NCBI RefSeq assembly: GCF_041261205.1
Contig: NZ_JBGCCH010000040.1
Coordinates: 17,230-81,229, forward strand
Source: Catenulispora sp. MAP5-51
Lineage (GTDB): Bacteria > Actinomycetota > Actinomycetes > Streptomycetales > Catenulisporaceae
Reading direction: 5' to 3'
Length of the DNA: 64,000 nucleotides
Shown here: positions 46,636-55,314 of the stretch, one piece after another
Layout of the letters: each line of letters begins with the position of its first letter
Numbering within the stretch: the first letter of the stretch is position 1
Made by a program: the position numbers and the translations under genes
The notes under the pieces: model-generated
Databases searched by the model: none
Told to the model about the DNA's origin: nothing
What the model saw: the letters and a program-made list of their open reading frames with translations, nothing else

Positions 46636-47612
46636 GTGCCGCGGCGGCCGACTGGCGCGCGCTGGGTTGCGCGGTCCGGCTGGCGGTCACCGATCCGGAC
46701 GCGCTGACCGATGCCCGGCAGGCGCTGGAAACCTGGCTGGCCCGGGTGGATCTGGCCTGCAGCCGGTTCCGCGACGACTCCGAGATCGCCGCGTTCGACC
46801 GCTCGGCCGGACGCGACCTGCCGGTCAGCCAGGTGCTGGCCGACGCGGTGGCCGCGGCGCTGCGCGGCGCGGAACTCAGCTGCGGGGACGTCGATCCCAC
46901 GGTCGGCTCGGCCTTGGCGGGCCTGGGGTACGACCGCGACTTCGACCTGGTGCAGCAAGGCGGAAGCCCGGTGAAGCTGGTGGTGCGGCCGGTGCCGGGC
47001 TGGCGGCGGATCCGGTTCGACGCCGTCGGGCGCACCCTGGCGGTGCCCTCCGGGATCCGGCTGGACCTGGGAGCCACCGCGAAGGCGTGGGCCGCCGACC
47101 GCGCGGCCGCGGAGTTGGCCGCGACGTTCGGCTGCGGCGTGCTGGTCGGCCTCGGCGGCGACATCGCCGTGGCCGGGCCGGCGCCGCAGGACGGCTGGGC
47201 GATCCGCGTCCAGGATCGGACCGACGACCCGGACCCGAACGCGGCCTTCACCAGTGTCCTGATTCGCGACGGCGGACTGGCCACCTCGGGCACCGCCGCC
47301 CGCCGGTGGACCCGCGATGGCAGAACCCTGCATCACATCGTCGACCCGGCCACCGGCCTGTCGGCGCGGACGCCGTGGCGCACGGTGAGCGTGACGGCGG
47401 CCAGCTGCCTGGACGCCAACATCGCGAGCACCGCCGCCGTGATCCGCGGCGGCCGGGCCCCGGCCTGGCTCGCCGAGTGCGGCCTGGACGCGCGGCTGCT
47501 GGCCGAGGACGGGACGGTGTGCACGGTCGGCCGCTGGCCCGCCGCGCCGCGCAGCACCGGCTTCGCCTACGCCCTGGATCCGAAGGGGGTGCCGTCGTGG
47601 ACTCCGCGGTGA
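46632..47612 (+). CDS. apbE: FAD:protein FMN transferase
   Basis: A 326-residue ApbE-family enzyme, which attaches FMN from FAD covalently to Thr/Ser of flavoprotein domains. Blocks: LARVDLACSRFRDDSEIAAFDRSAGR, DVDPTVGSALAGLGYDRDF, LDLGATAKAWAADRAA, VGLGGDIAVAG, a Mg-site-like ATSGTAARRW, and HHIVDPATGLSA. No signal peptide or lipobox, so it probably works inside the cell. ATGA overlap upstream; its 3' end overlaps the next gene by 16 nt. Confidence 0.92.
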   Translation: MSAAAADWRALGCAVRLAVTDPDALTDARQALETWLARVDLACSRFRDDSEIAAFDRSAGRDLPVSQVLADAVAAALRGAELSCGDVDPTVGSALAGLGYDRDFDLVQQGGSPVKLVVRPVPGWRRIRFDAVGRTLAVPSGIRLDLGATAKAWAADRAAAELAATFGCGVLVGLGGDIAVAGPAPQDGWAIRVQDRTDDPDPNAAFTSVLIRDGGLATSGTAARRWTRDGRTLHHIVDPATGLSARTPWRTVSVTAASCLDANIASTAAVIRGGRAPAWLAECGLDARLLAEDGTVCTVGRWPAAPRSTGFAYALDPKGVPSWTPR

Positions 47613-48205
47613 TCTGGTACGCCGGGCAGGCCACAGGAATCGTGTGCCTGGTGCTGTTCAGCATCGTGATGGTGCTGGGGATCGGCGTGCGACGCCAGGT
47701 ACGGCTCCCGGGGATGCCGCGCCTGGCGGCGGTGGCGCTGCATCGGAGCATCTCGTTGCTGGCGGTGGCGTTCCTGACGGTGCACATCCTGACGGCGGTC
47801 GTCGATTCCTATGTCGATATCAGCCCACTGGCAGCCGTGGTGCCGTTCTCCTCTTCCTACGAGCCGCTGTGGGTGGGCCTGGGCACGGTCGCGCTGGACC
47901 TGATCCTGGCGGTGACGGTCACCAGCCTGCTGCGGGCCCGGCTGGGCCGGCGGACGTGGCGGGCCGTGCACTGGCTGGCCTACGGCTGCTGGCCGGCGGC
48001 GGTCGTGCACGGCGTGGCCCTCGGCAGCGGCACGGGGCATGCGATGAACGGCTGGGCCCTGGGGCTGACCCTCGGCTGCGTCGCGGTGGTGCTGGCCACC
48101 ACCGCACATCATTTCCTCGCCGGGCGCCGGCGCGTGACACAGACACAGATACAGATACAGATACAGACCCCGGCAGACCTTCTCGCGGCGGGAGCCCGAC
48201 GATGA
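47597..48205 (+). CDS. Ferric-reductase-like transmembrane protein
   Basis: A 202-residue membrane protein with five to six spans and heme-ligand-type His residues in LHRSISLLAVAFLTVHILTAV and AVHWLAYGCWPAAVVHGVALG, as in ferric reductase/YedZ-like b-type membrane domains. It likely passes electrons across the membrane between the cytosolic NuoF-like protein and an outside flavin acceptor. The GTG start at 47597 follows AAGGGGG. The tail is a simple repeat (TQTQIQIQIQT), encoded by an ACAGAT tract. Confidence 0.8.
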   Translation: MDSAVIWYAGQATGIVCLVLFSIVMVLGIGVRRQVRLPGMPRLAAVALHRSISLLAVAFLTVHILTAVVDSYVDISPLAAVVPFSSSYEPLWVGLGTVALDLILAVTVTSLLRARLGRRTWRAVHWLAYGCWPAAVVHGVALGSGTGHAMNGWALGLTLGCVAVVLATTAHHFLAGRRRVTQTQIQIQIQTPADLLAAGARR

Positions 48206-49488
48206 CCACGACGACCACCATGACCACCATGACCACGACTGTCCTGCCGGTGCGCATCCGCTCGTACGCCACGAACGCGGCGCGGCGACTGCTCGCCTCG
48301 GAACCGTTGAACTACGAGGCGCACTGCGCGGTCTACGGCGGCCTGTCGTACCTCGACGGCGAGCAGATCATCCTGGCCGCCGAGCTGGCGGGCCTGCGCG
48401 GGCACGGCGGCGCGGCGTTCCCGACCCACCGGAAGCTGAGCGCGGTGCGCGAGGCGGCTCGGCGCGGCCGGCGCCGGGCGGTGGTCGTGGCCAACGGCTC
48501 GGAGGGCGAACCGGCGAGCGCGAAAGACAAAACCTTGATGTCGCTGGCGCCGCACCTTGTGCTGGACGGCCTGGCCCTCGCGGCGGCGGCGGTCGGCGCC
48601 GATCGGGCCTTTCTGACTGTGGAAGCCGGGCACGGCTTGGGCCGGTATCTGACCGAGGTGAGCCGGCAGCGGCCCGCGCCGACGGTGCCGGTCACGATCG
48701 TCGAGGTGCCGCAGCGCTTCCTGTCGGGGCAGGAAACCGCACTGGTGTCGTTCCTGGACGGAGGAGCGGCCCGGCCCCGGTTCCAGATCCGGCCGGTGTA
48801 CGAGCACGGCGTCGGCGGCGCACCCACGCTGGTGCAGAACGTTGAGACGCTGGCGCATCTGGCCCTGATCGCCCGCCACGGCCCGGGATGGTACCGAGCC
48901 GGCGCGGCCACGTCGCTGTTCACGGTGCGGCACGCGGACGGCACGCCGACCGTGGTCGAAGCCATGCCGAGCACGCCGGTGCGGCAGTTGGTGAATACGG
49001 ATACGGATACGGTTCCGCATCCGGGCAGCAGCCAGGCAGTCCTGATCGGCGGGTACCACGGCACCTGGCTGCCCTGGGCCGATGCGGCATCATCGAGCCT
49101 TGAGACGCTGGGCGTCCCCCTGGGAGCAGGGATGCTGGCGGTCCTCCCCCACGACCGCTGCGGTCTGATCGAAACCGCCTCGATCCTGCGCTACCCGGCC
49201 CTGGAATCGGCCGGCCAGTGCGGACCGTGCCTGAATGGCTTGCCGCGCATGGCATCGGCCTTCGCCGAGTTGGCCCATCCGACGCCGCGCACCGACTTCC
49301 GCCAGATCCACACGGACCTGTCGCGCTGGGCCGGCCTGATCACCGGGCGCGGCGCGTGCCGCCACCCCGACGGCTCGGCGCGGCTGGCTCACAGTGCCCT
49401 GACCACGTTCGCGCGGGAAGCCGACGCCCACGCCCGGGGCCGCTGCACCGCACCCGGGCGACCGCCGATGCTGCCCGTTGGGAAATGA
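48202..49488 (+). CDS. NuoF-like NADH-binding flavo-iron-sulfur protein
   Basis: A 428-residue protein like the 51-kDa subunit of complex I: GLRGHGGAAFPTHRKLSAV (FMN/NADH Gly-rich loop), VVANGSEGEPASAKDKTLM, VPQRFLSGQETALVSFLDGG, GVGGAPTLVQNVETLAHLA, an SLBB-like part, and a C-terminal Fe-S region with QCGPCLNGL and GACRHPDG. It should oxidise NAD(P)H and pass electrons on to the ferredoxin encoded next or to the membrane protein before it. The N-terminus is a Met-Thr repeat (TTTTTMTTMTTT). ATGA overlap with the upstream gene. Confidence 0.88.
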   Translation: MTTTTTMTTMTTTVLPVRIRSYATNAARRLLASEPLNYEAHCAVYGGLSYLDGEQIILAAELAGLRGHGGAAFPTHRKLSAVREAARRGRRRAVVVANGSEGEPASAKDKTLMSLAPHLVLDGLALAAAAVGADRAFLTVEAGHGLGRYLTEVSRQRPAPTVPVTIVEVPQRFLSGQETALVSFLDGGAARPRFQIRPVYEHGVGGAPTLVQNVETLAHLALIARHGPGWYRAGAATSLFTVRHADGTPTVVEAMPSTPVRQLVNTDTDTVPHPGSSQAVLIGGYHGTWLPWADAASSSLETLGVPLGAGMLAVLPHDRCGLIETASILRYPALESAGQCGPCLNGLPRMASAFAELAHPTPRTDFRQIHTDLSRWAGLITGRGACRHPDGSARLAHSALTTFAREADAHARGRCTAPGRPPMLPVGK

Positions 49489-49498
49489 GAGGCCTGAC

Positions 49499-49711
49499 AT
49501 GACCGAAGCACCCCGGCCGCCGCGCGCGGCCGTCGACTGGACCACCTGCCGGGGTTACGGCGGTTGCGCCGACCTCCTCCCGGAAGTCATCACCCTCGAC
49601 GAGTGGGGCTACCCGATCATCGGCGACCGGCCGATCCCGCCCGAAGCCCAGCGTCGGGCCCGCAGAGCCGTCAACGAATGCCCCGCGCTCGCTCTTCTGC
49701 TTCGAAACTGA
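49499..49711 (+). CDS. Small P450-type ferredoxin
   Basis: A 70-residue ferredoxin with three cysteines, CRGYGGC (C-x5-C) and ECP near the end, the pattern of [3Fe-4S] ferredoxins that feed actinobacterial P450s. It starts 10 nt after the NuoF-like gene. The nearest P450s are the two of the adjacent conservon, so it may serve them. Confidence 0.88.
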   Translation: MTEAPRPPRAAVDWTTCRGYGGCADLLPEVITLDEWGYPIIGDRPIPPEAQRRARRAVNECPALALLLRN

Positions 49712-49845
49712 CCGCCGATCACGCCGCAGCAACGCTCCGCCGAACGGGCGGACGATGAACCCGACGGCCACCAGCGCCAGAGGTGATCGTGCCGGAGGTG
49801 GACATACCGTAGTCGAACCACTCCATGGCGTTGCCAACACCTCCC
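49712..49845 (-). pseudogene. Remnant of an MHS-family (ProP-like) MFS transporter
   Basis: Read on the minus strand from ~49842: GNAMEWFDYGMSTSGTIT, the start hallmark of metabolite:H+ symporters. After a frame change comes LALVAVGFIVRPFGGALL, which normally lies ~40 residues further on. Everything after is missing. This is a short relic with an internal deletion and no upstream start. Confidence 0.65.
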
Positions 49846-49940
49846 GGTGCCGGCGCGCCCCGGGGCAAACAGGCCAATTTTCCTTGAATTTCCCCGATAC
49901 CGCCGTGATAGAGATCCGGATTTCGGGGTAGCCGGGGCCC

Positions 49941-51449
49941 ATGGACACTCAGAACGCGACGAAGGGCCTATTCCGCACCAAAAGTATTGAAGAGACCCTC
50001 AAGGACACGGACGACTCCGAGCGCAGCCTCAAACGCGCGCTGTCGGCGTTCGACCTGACCGTCTACGGCATCGGTGTGATCATCGGTACCGGGATCTTCG
50101 TACTGACCGGAACAGCCGCCAAGGACTACGCCGGACCCTCCGTCGCGCTGTCCTTCGCCGCCGCGGGGCTCGTATGCGCCCTGGCGGCCCTGTGTTATGC
50201 CGAGTTCGCCTCGACGGTCCCGGTCGCGGGATCGGCGTACACCTTCTCCTACTCCTCGCTCGGGGAGTTCCCGGCCTGGCTGATCGGCTGGGACCTGATC
50301 CTGGAACTCGCGCTCGGCGCGGCGGTGGTCGCGGTCGGCTGGTCCGGCTACATCCAGACGCTGCTGGGCGACATCGGCATCCACATCCCGAGCGCCATCG
50401 GCGGCGGCACCGACCAGCACTGGGGGCTGAACATCCCGGCCGCGGTGCTGGTGCTGGCCGTGACCGCGCTGCTGGTCGCCGGGGTCAAGGAGTCGGCCCG
50501 GGTCACCGCCGTGATCGTCACGATCAAGGTGGCGGTGGTGCTGATGGTGATCATCGCCGGCCTGTTCTTCATCAAGAGCTCGAACTACCACCCCTTCATC
50601 CCGCCGACCTCCAAGACGGGCGGCACCGCGAGCGGCGGCTCGGCGCCGCTGATCCAGCATCTGGGCTTCGCGCCGGGTTCCTTCGGCGTGATGGGCATCT
50701 TCAGCGCCGCGGCCGTCGTGTTCTTCGCCTTCATCGGGTTCGACGTCGTGGCCACCGCCGCCGAGGAAGTGAAGAAGCCGCAGCGCGACCTGCCGCGCGG
50801 CATCCTGGCCTCGCTGGCGGTGTGCACGGTGCTTTACGTGGCAGTGACGCTGGTCGTGACCGGCATGCAGAAGTACACGATGCTCTCGGAGAAGGCCCCG
50901 CTGGCCGACGCCTTCAACGCCACCGGCGCGCACTGGCTCAGCGGCTTCATCAGCGCCGGCGCGGTCCTGGGTCTGACCTCGGTCACCTTGCTGCTGCTCA
51001 TGGGCCAGTCCCGGGTGTTCTTCGCCATGAGCCGCGACGGCCTGCTGCCCCAGACCTTCTCCAAGGTCCACCCCCGGTTCAAGACGCCGTACCGCTCGAC
51101 CATCCTGCTGGGCGGGGTCGTCGCCTGCTTCGCCGCCGTCATCCCGCTCAAGGCGCTGGCCGAGCTGGTGAACATCGGCACCCTGGCGGCCTTCATCCTG
51201 GTCTCGCTGGGTGTCATCATCCTGCGACGCACGCGCCCGGACCTGCCGCGCGCCTTCCGCACCCCGGCGGTGCCCTACGTCCCGATCGCGGCGATCCTGG
51301 CCTGCCTGTGGCTGATGCTCAACCTGCCGGTGGACACCTGGATCCGGTTCGGCGTGTGGATGGTGGTCGGACTGTTCGTGTACTTCGGCTACAGTCGCCG
51401 GCACGCCGTCCGGGCCGTCGAGGTACGGGAGACGGAGGCGGTGAAGTAG
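49941..51449 (+). CDS. APC-family amino acid permease (cationic type)
   Basis: A 502-residue transporter with 12-14 spans: VYGIGVIIGTGIFVLTGTAAKDYAGP (substrate loop), LCYAEFASTVPVAGSAYTFSYSSLGEF, FFAFIGFDVVATAAEEVKKPQRDLPRG, and a C-terminal block YVPIAAILACLWLMLNLPVDTWIRF typical of the CAT subgroup. It probably imports basic or other amino acids with protons. Start at 49941 (MDTQNATKGLFRTKSIEE fits the family); RBS is weak. A strong terminator follows. Confidence 0.92.
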   Translation: MDTQNATKGLFRTKSIEETLKDTDDSERSLKRALSAFDLTVYGIGVIIGTGIFVLTGTAAKDYAGPSVALSFAAAGLVCALAALCYAEFASTVPVAGSAYTFSYSSLGEFPAWLIGWDLILELALGAAVVAVGWSGYIQTLLGDIGIHIPSAIGGGTDQHWGLNIPAAVLVLAVTALLVAGVKESARVTAVIVTIKVAVVLMVIIAGLFFIKSSNYHPFIPPTSKTGGTASGGSAPLIQHLGFAPGSFGVMGIFSAAAVVFFAFIGFDVVATAAEEVKKPQRDLPRGILASLAVCTVLYVAVTLVVTGMQKYTMLSEKAPLADAFNATGAHWLSGFISAGAVLGLTSVTLLLLMGQSRVFFAMSRDGLLPQTFSKVHPRFKTPYRSTILLGGVVACFAAVIPLKALAELVNIGTLAAFILVSLGVIILRRTRPDLPRAFRTPAVPYVPIAAILACLWLMLNLPVDTWIRFGVWMVVGLFVYFGYSRRHAVRAVEVRETEAVK

Positions 51450-51483
51450 AGCGGGGCAGACATCAGGGTTCTTCGTCACCTCA

Positions 51484-51525
51484 CCGGACGCGCCCGGCGG
51501 GCCATTGCCCGCCAAGCGCGTCCGG
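51484..51525. terminator. Strong hairpin terminator after the permease
   Basis: CCGGACGCGC pairs with GCGCGTCCGG, and, after a 2-nt bulge on each side, GGCGGGC with GCCCGCC, around a CATT loop. It starts 35 nt after the permease stop. Confidence 0.85.
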
Positions 51526-51613
51526 CGCTTGTTCCGTAGGGTGAAATACCGCTTAGTCCCCAGTTTCGATCCGAGCAGAACGGTCAAGTCGAAAGTGTTG
51601 GAGGTGACAACAC

Positions 51614-51985
51614 ATGGAAATCGACCGGGACGGCCACGGCGCGGACCAGCGCGCGGCCGTACGCAGCGCGGAACAGGCGGTGGGCGACGCCTGGATCGGG
51701 CAGCTTCTGGTGGCCGAATACGAAGCACACATCTCCGTGGACGTCTGCACGCGAGCCCGGCAACAGCTCGCCGACCGACTCCGCGTCGCGCAGCGGGTCG
51801 GCGACCCGCCGGCGATCGAGGAGACCGCACGCCAGCTGAAAAGGGCCGAACAGGCCTGCGCAGCCGCGCTGGACTCCTATTCCGAATCGCGCGACCTGCT
51901 GGCCGAGCAGCTGCAGAACTGGCTGTCCGCCACCCGGATGCGCTTCCGCGAGGCACAGGCCGATCGACGGGTCATCGGCTGGTGA
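51614..51985 (+). CDS. Small helical hypothetical protein
   Basis: A 123-residue acidic, Ala/Arg/Gln-rich protein, almost all helix with coiled-coil character (VCTRARQQLADRLRVAQRV, RQLKRAEQACAAALDSYSESRDLLAEQLQNWL). No known domain, membrane span or signal. Start confirmed by GGAGGTGA 7 nt upstream. It is alone between a terminator and the dispersed repeat. Function unknown. Confidence 0.75.
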   Translation: MEIDRDGHGADQRAAVRSAEQAVGDAWIGQLLVAEYEAHISVDVCTRARQQLADRLRVAQRVGDPPAIEETARQLKRAEQACAAALDSYSESRDLLAEQLQNWLSATRMRFREAQADRRVIGW

Positions 51986-52049
51986 GGCGCGGGCGCGACG
52001 GCGTCCGCGGTATCGCTTCCGAGCAGTGACTGTGGTCTTTGACTGTCGC

Positions 52050-52212
52050 TGTAGACCCCACCATCTGCCCACACCACCGCCGCCCCGCGAAAAGGCGTCA
52101 CACCCGACCCGCGCCACCAGCGGATCCCGTGAACCATGCGCGAAGCCGTCAAGAAACGCCCGTGCCTGTCAGCCATAAACAAACCGCACCCGCCACCCCC
52201 ACCCACGCATAC
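52050..52212. repeat. Dispersed ~155-bp repeat, copy 1
   Basis: This stretch matches, in inverse orientation, 62994-63151 of the same window. Shared blocks include CCACACCACC, GACCCGCGCCACCA, CGGATCCCG and ACCATGCGCGAAGCCGTCAA followed by GAAACGCC, plus the flank AACAAACCGCA. It lies after a plus-strand gene and before the convergent aconitase stop. No gene is evident in it. Confidence 0.8.
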
Positions 52213-52251
52213 GCCAGAGGCGCCCGATTCAGACATCGAGCCCTGAGAACC

Positions 52252-54204
52252 TCAGCTCTTGCTCCGACCGCCCAGGTGCTCGGCGATCCGGCCGCCGGCC
52301 AGGATCGTCGCGATCTGCCGTGGCGAGAGCCGGTGCCGGACGCCGAAGGTCGTGTTCCGCGAGAGGTTGCTGACCGTGAACTCGCCGTCGGCCAGGTGCC
52401 GGCTCAGTCCGTCGAGCTGAAGCTCGTCGCCGGGCTGGATGCCGTCGTAGTCGGCCGGGTCGGTGAACTCCAGGGGCAGCACGCCGAAGTTCACCAGGTT
52501 CGAGGCGTGGATCCGTGCGAACGACTTGGCGATCACGACGCGCAGCCCCAGGGAGCGGGGCGCCAGTGCCGCGTGCTCGCGCGAGGAGCCCTGGCCGTAG
52601 TTCTCGCCGCCGATCACGGCGTGGTCGCCGGTCTCGCGGGCCCGCTGCGGGTACGTCGGGTCCAGGCGGGTGAAGGAGAATTCGGCGAGCCTTTCGATGT
52701 CGCTGCGGAACGGCAGCGCCGCGGCGCCGGCCTGCAGGATCTCGTCGGTCGACACGTTGTCGCCGGCCTTGAGGACCACCGGGACGTCCAGGCGGTCCGG
52801 CAGCGGGTCCAGCTCCGGCAGCCTGCCGATGCTCTCGGCCTTGACCAGCTCGACCTCCGCGGCCAGGCCCGGCGGCAGCGGGTGTGCCAGCACCACGACG
52901 TCCACCGAGGAGGACTCCGGCAGCTGCACGTCAGGGTAGGCGAACCCCAACTCGCGCGGGTCGGTGATGCGTCCGGTCAGAGCGGCCGCGGCGGCTGTCT
53001 CCGGGGAGCACAGCCACACCTGGTCGTCGTCGGTCCCGGAGCGGCCCGGGAAGTTGCGCGGAAAGGTTCGCAGACTGTTGCGGCCCTTCGCAGGGGCCTG
53101 ACCCATGCCGATGCAGCCCAGGCACCCGGTCTGGTGCAGGCGCGCGCCGGAGTGGATCAGGTCCAGGATGGCGCCGGACTTCGTCAGGTCGGCGAGGATC
53201 TCCCGCGAGGTCGGGTTGACGTCGAGCGAGACCTGGCGGTCGGCGCGGCGGTCGCGCAGGATCGCGGCGACCATGGCGAAGTCCCGCAGGCCCGGGTTGG
53301 CCGAGGAGCCCACCACCACCTGGTGCACCTCGGTGCCGGCGACCTCGCGCACCGCTACCACCGAGCCGGGCGAGCTGGGCTTGGCGATCAGCGGTTCGAC
53401 GGTGGACAGGTCGATCTCGTCGGTGAGGTCGTACTGGGCGTCGGGGTCGGCGGCGAGTTCGACGTAGTCCGCCTCGCGGCCCTCGGCGCGCAGGAACTCC
53501 AGGACCCGGTCGTCGGAGGGGAAGACCGTCCCGGTCGCCCCGAGTTCGGCGCCCATGTTGGCGATGACGTGCCGGTCCATCGCCGACAGCGTCGCCACCC
53601 CGGGCCCGTGGTACTCGATGATCCGGTGCACCCCGCCCTTCACGCCGTGGCGGCGCAGCATCTCCAGCACCACGTCCTTGGCGCTGACCCAGTCCGGCAG
53701 CTCGCCGGTGAGCCGCACGCCCCAGATCCGGGGCATGGTCAGGTACAGCGGCTCCCCGGCCATGGCCAGCGCGACCTCCAGGCCGCCGACGCCGATGGCC
53801 AGCATGCCCAGCGAGCCGGCGGCGCAGGTGTGGGAGTCCGAGCCGATCAGCGATTTGCCGGGGATCCCGAAGCGCTGCATGTGCACCGGGTGCGACACGC
53901 CGCCGCCCGGCGGGGAGAACCACAGGCCGAAGCGTTGCGCCGCCGAGCGCAGGAACAGGTGGTCGGCCATGTTCCGCTCGTCGGTCTGCAACAGGTTGTG
54001 GTCGACGTACTGCACCGAGACCTCGGTGCGGACCCGGTTCAGCCCGAGGGCTTCCAGCTCCAGCATCACCAGGGTCCCGGTGGCGTCCTGGGTCAACGTC
54101 TGGTCCACGCGCAACGCGATCTCGGAACCCGGCGTCATGGCGCCGTCGGCGTCGGCGTCGGCGTCCACCAGATGTGCCTCGATCAGCTTGCGCGCCAAGT
54201 TCAT
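52252..54204 (-). CDS. Aconitate hydratase-family protein (short type)
   Basis: A 650-residue aconitase-fold enzyme, shorter than the ~900-residue AcnA. Fe-S ligands appear in SDSHTCAAGSLG and TGCLGCIGMG. The swivel domain has GENYGQGSSREHAAL and KSFARIHASNLVNFGVLPL. It interconverts citrate and isocitrate or a related hydroxy-acid pair. Start at 54204 chosen at MNLARKLIEAHL; an ATG 9 nt earlier is equal. A run of Asp-Ala repeats (VDADADADG) lies near residue 18. It likely complements a full-size aconitase elsewhere. Confidence 0.88.
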   Translation of the reverse strand: MNLARKLIEAHLVDADADADGAMTPGSEIALRVDQTLTQDATGTLVMLELEALGLNRVRTEVSVQYVDHNLLQTDERNMADHLFLRSAAQRFGLWFSPPGGGVSHPVHMQRFGIPGKSLIGSDSHTCAAGSLGMLAIGVGGLEVALAMAGEPLYLTMPRIWGVRLTGELPDWVSAKDVVLEMLRRHGVKGGVHRIIEYHGPGVATLSAMDRHVIANMGAELGATGTVFPSDDRVLEFLRAEGREADYVELAADPDAQYDLTDEIDLSTVEPLIAKPSSPGSVVAVREVAGTEVHQVVVGSSANPGLRDFAMVAAILRDRRADRQVSLDVNPTSREILADLTKSGAILDLIHSGARLHQTGCLGCIGMGQAPAKGRNSLRTFPRNFPGRSGTDDDQVWLCSPETAAAAALTGRITDPRELGFAYPDVQLPESSSVDVVVLAHPLPPGLAAEVELVKAESIGRLPELDPLPDRLDVPVVLKAGDNVSTDEILQAGAAALPFRSDIERLAEFSFTRLDPTYPQRARETGDHAVIGGENYGQGSSREHAALAPRSLGLRVVIAKSFARIHASNLVNFGVLPLEFTDPADYDGIQPGDELQLDGLSRHLADGEFTVSNLSRNTTFGVRHRLSPRQIATILAGGRIAEHLGGRSKS

Positions 54205-54359
54205 TCCGGCCATTCCGGTCCGGTGCCCGGTGATCTGTGGCGCAAACCCCCGCCTTGAGGCGCATATCCCCCATAATCCCGGGTACGCGCGAGGCTCGAC
54301 GGCACGCCGCCCCGTGGAACCGCGGCGCCGGACAGCCGTGCCGCGGCGAGGAGATCGCG

Positions 54360-54779
54360 ATGAGCACCGAGCGCATCGTCGACGTCATGAGCCTGGCGCC
54401 GGTGACAGTGAAACCGACCGACAGCGTGGCCGAGGTGGCCGCGGTCATGCGGGAGCGGGACATCGGCGCGGTGCTGGTCGACGGCGGCGGGGACATGACC
54501 GGGGTGGTGACCGACCGCGACCTGGTGGTCCGGGTGCTGGCCGACGGCGGCAGCCCGGCCACCATGGTCAGCGCGGTCTGCACGATGCATCCGCTGTGCC
54601 TGCACCCGGAGGACGACGTCGACGCCGCGCTGGAGACCATGCGGGAGCACGCCGTGCTGCGCGTCCCGGTGGTCGACCACGGGGTGGCCGTCGGGGTGAT
54701 CTCGCTGGGCGATCTGGCGCGGCTGCGGGATCCGGAGTCGGTGCTGGGCCGGATCAGTACCGCCGCGCCGAACCACTGA
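54360..54779 (+). CDS. CBS-domain protein 1
   Basis: A 139-residue protein made of two CBS motifs (VDVMSLAPVTVKPTDSVAEVAAVMRERDIGAVLV, TDRDLVVRVLADG; then MHPLCLHPEDDVDAALETMREHAVLRVPVVD). CBS pairs bind adenine nucleotides and act as energy or redox sensors. GAGGAG lies 8 nt before the start. It heads a run of stress-type genes. Its partner is unknown. Confidence 0.9.
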   Translation: MSTERIVDVMSLAPVTVKPTDSVAEVAAVMRERDIGAVLVDGGGDMTGVVTDRDLVVRVLADGGSPATMVSAVCTMHPLCLHPEDDVDAALETMREHAVLRVPVVDHGVAVGVISLGDLARLRDPESVLGRISTAAPNH

Positions 54780-54889
54780 GCCGATCCGCTGAGCTGAACC
54801 GCTGAGCGCGCCCCGCCCCAGCGGGTTTCGATCCGCCGGAACCGGTCACCGGGCTAAGAATCCGCCGTATCGCGAAGAAGGGAGCCTTC

Positions 54890-55312
54890 ATGGCCACGAC
54901 GATCTCCGAGATCATGACCACCCCGGTCCAGTGCGTCGACGGCGACCAGCCGCTGGAGGAGGTCGCCCGGCTGATGCGCGACAAGGGCGTCGGCGCCGTC
55001 CCGGTCCGGGGCGCCGACGGCGAGTTGACCGGGATGCTGACCGACCGGGACATCGCCGTGCGCGGCGTGGCAGAGGGTATGGACCTGAGCCGGGTGGCGG
55101 CGTCCACGCTGGCGTCCAAGCCGCCGGTGTGCGTGCGCGCGTCCGATCCGGTCCTGGCGGCCCAGCGTGCCATGGCCGACCACCGGATCCGCCGGGTGCC
55201 GGTGGTCGACGGACCGCACCTGGTCGGCATCGTCAGCCAGTCCGACCTGGCCCGGGTGTTGCCGCCGGGGATCAGCGGCCTGGTCGAGCACGCGATCGTC
55301 CAGGACATCTGA
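54890..55312 (+). CDS. CBS-domain protein 2
   Basis: A 140-residue protein with two CBS motifs (ISEIMTTPVQCVDGDQPLEEVARLMRDKGVGAVPV, LTDRDIAVRGVAEG; KPPVCVRASDPVLAAQRAMADHRIRRVPVVD), a paralogue of the gene 110 nt upstream. A good RBS (GAAGGGAG) precedes it. In actinomycetes such genes are often induced by hypoxia or redox stress, fitting the WhiB gene two bases downstream. Confidence 0.9.
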   Translation: MATTISEIMTTPVQCVDGDQPLEEVARLMRDKGVGAVPVRGADGELTGMLTDRDIAVRGVAEGMDLSRVAASTLASKPPVCVRASDPVLAAQRAMADHRIRRVPVVDGPHLVGIVSQSDLARVLPPGISGLVEHAIVQDI

Positions 55313-55314
55313 CC

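Noticed and set aside
49968..51956. 662-codon minus-strand frame over the amino acid permease
   Set aside because: Antisense to a clear APC transporter; no motif and no RBS.
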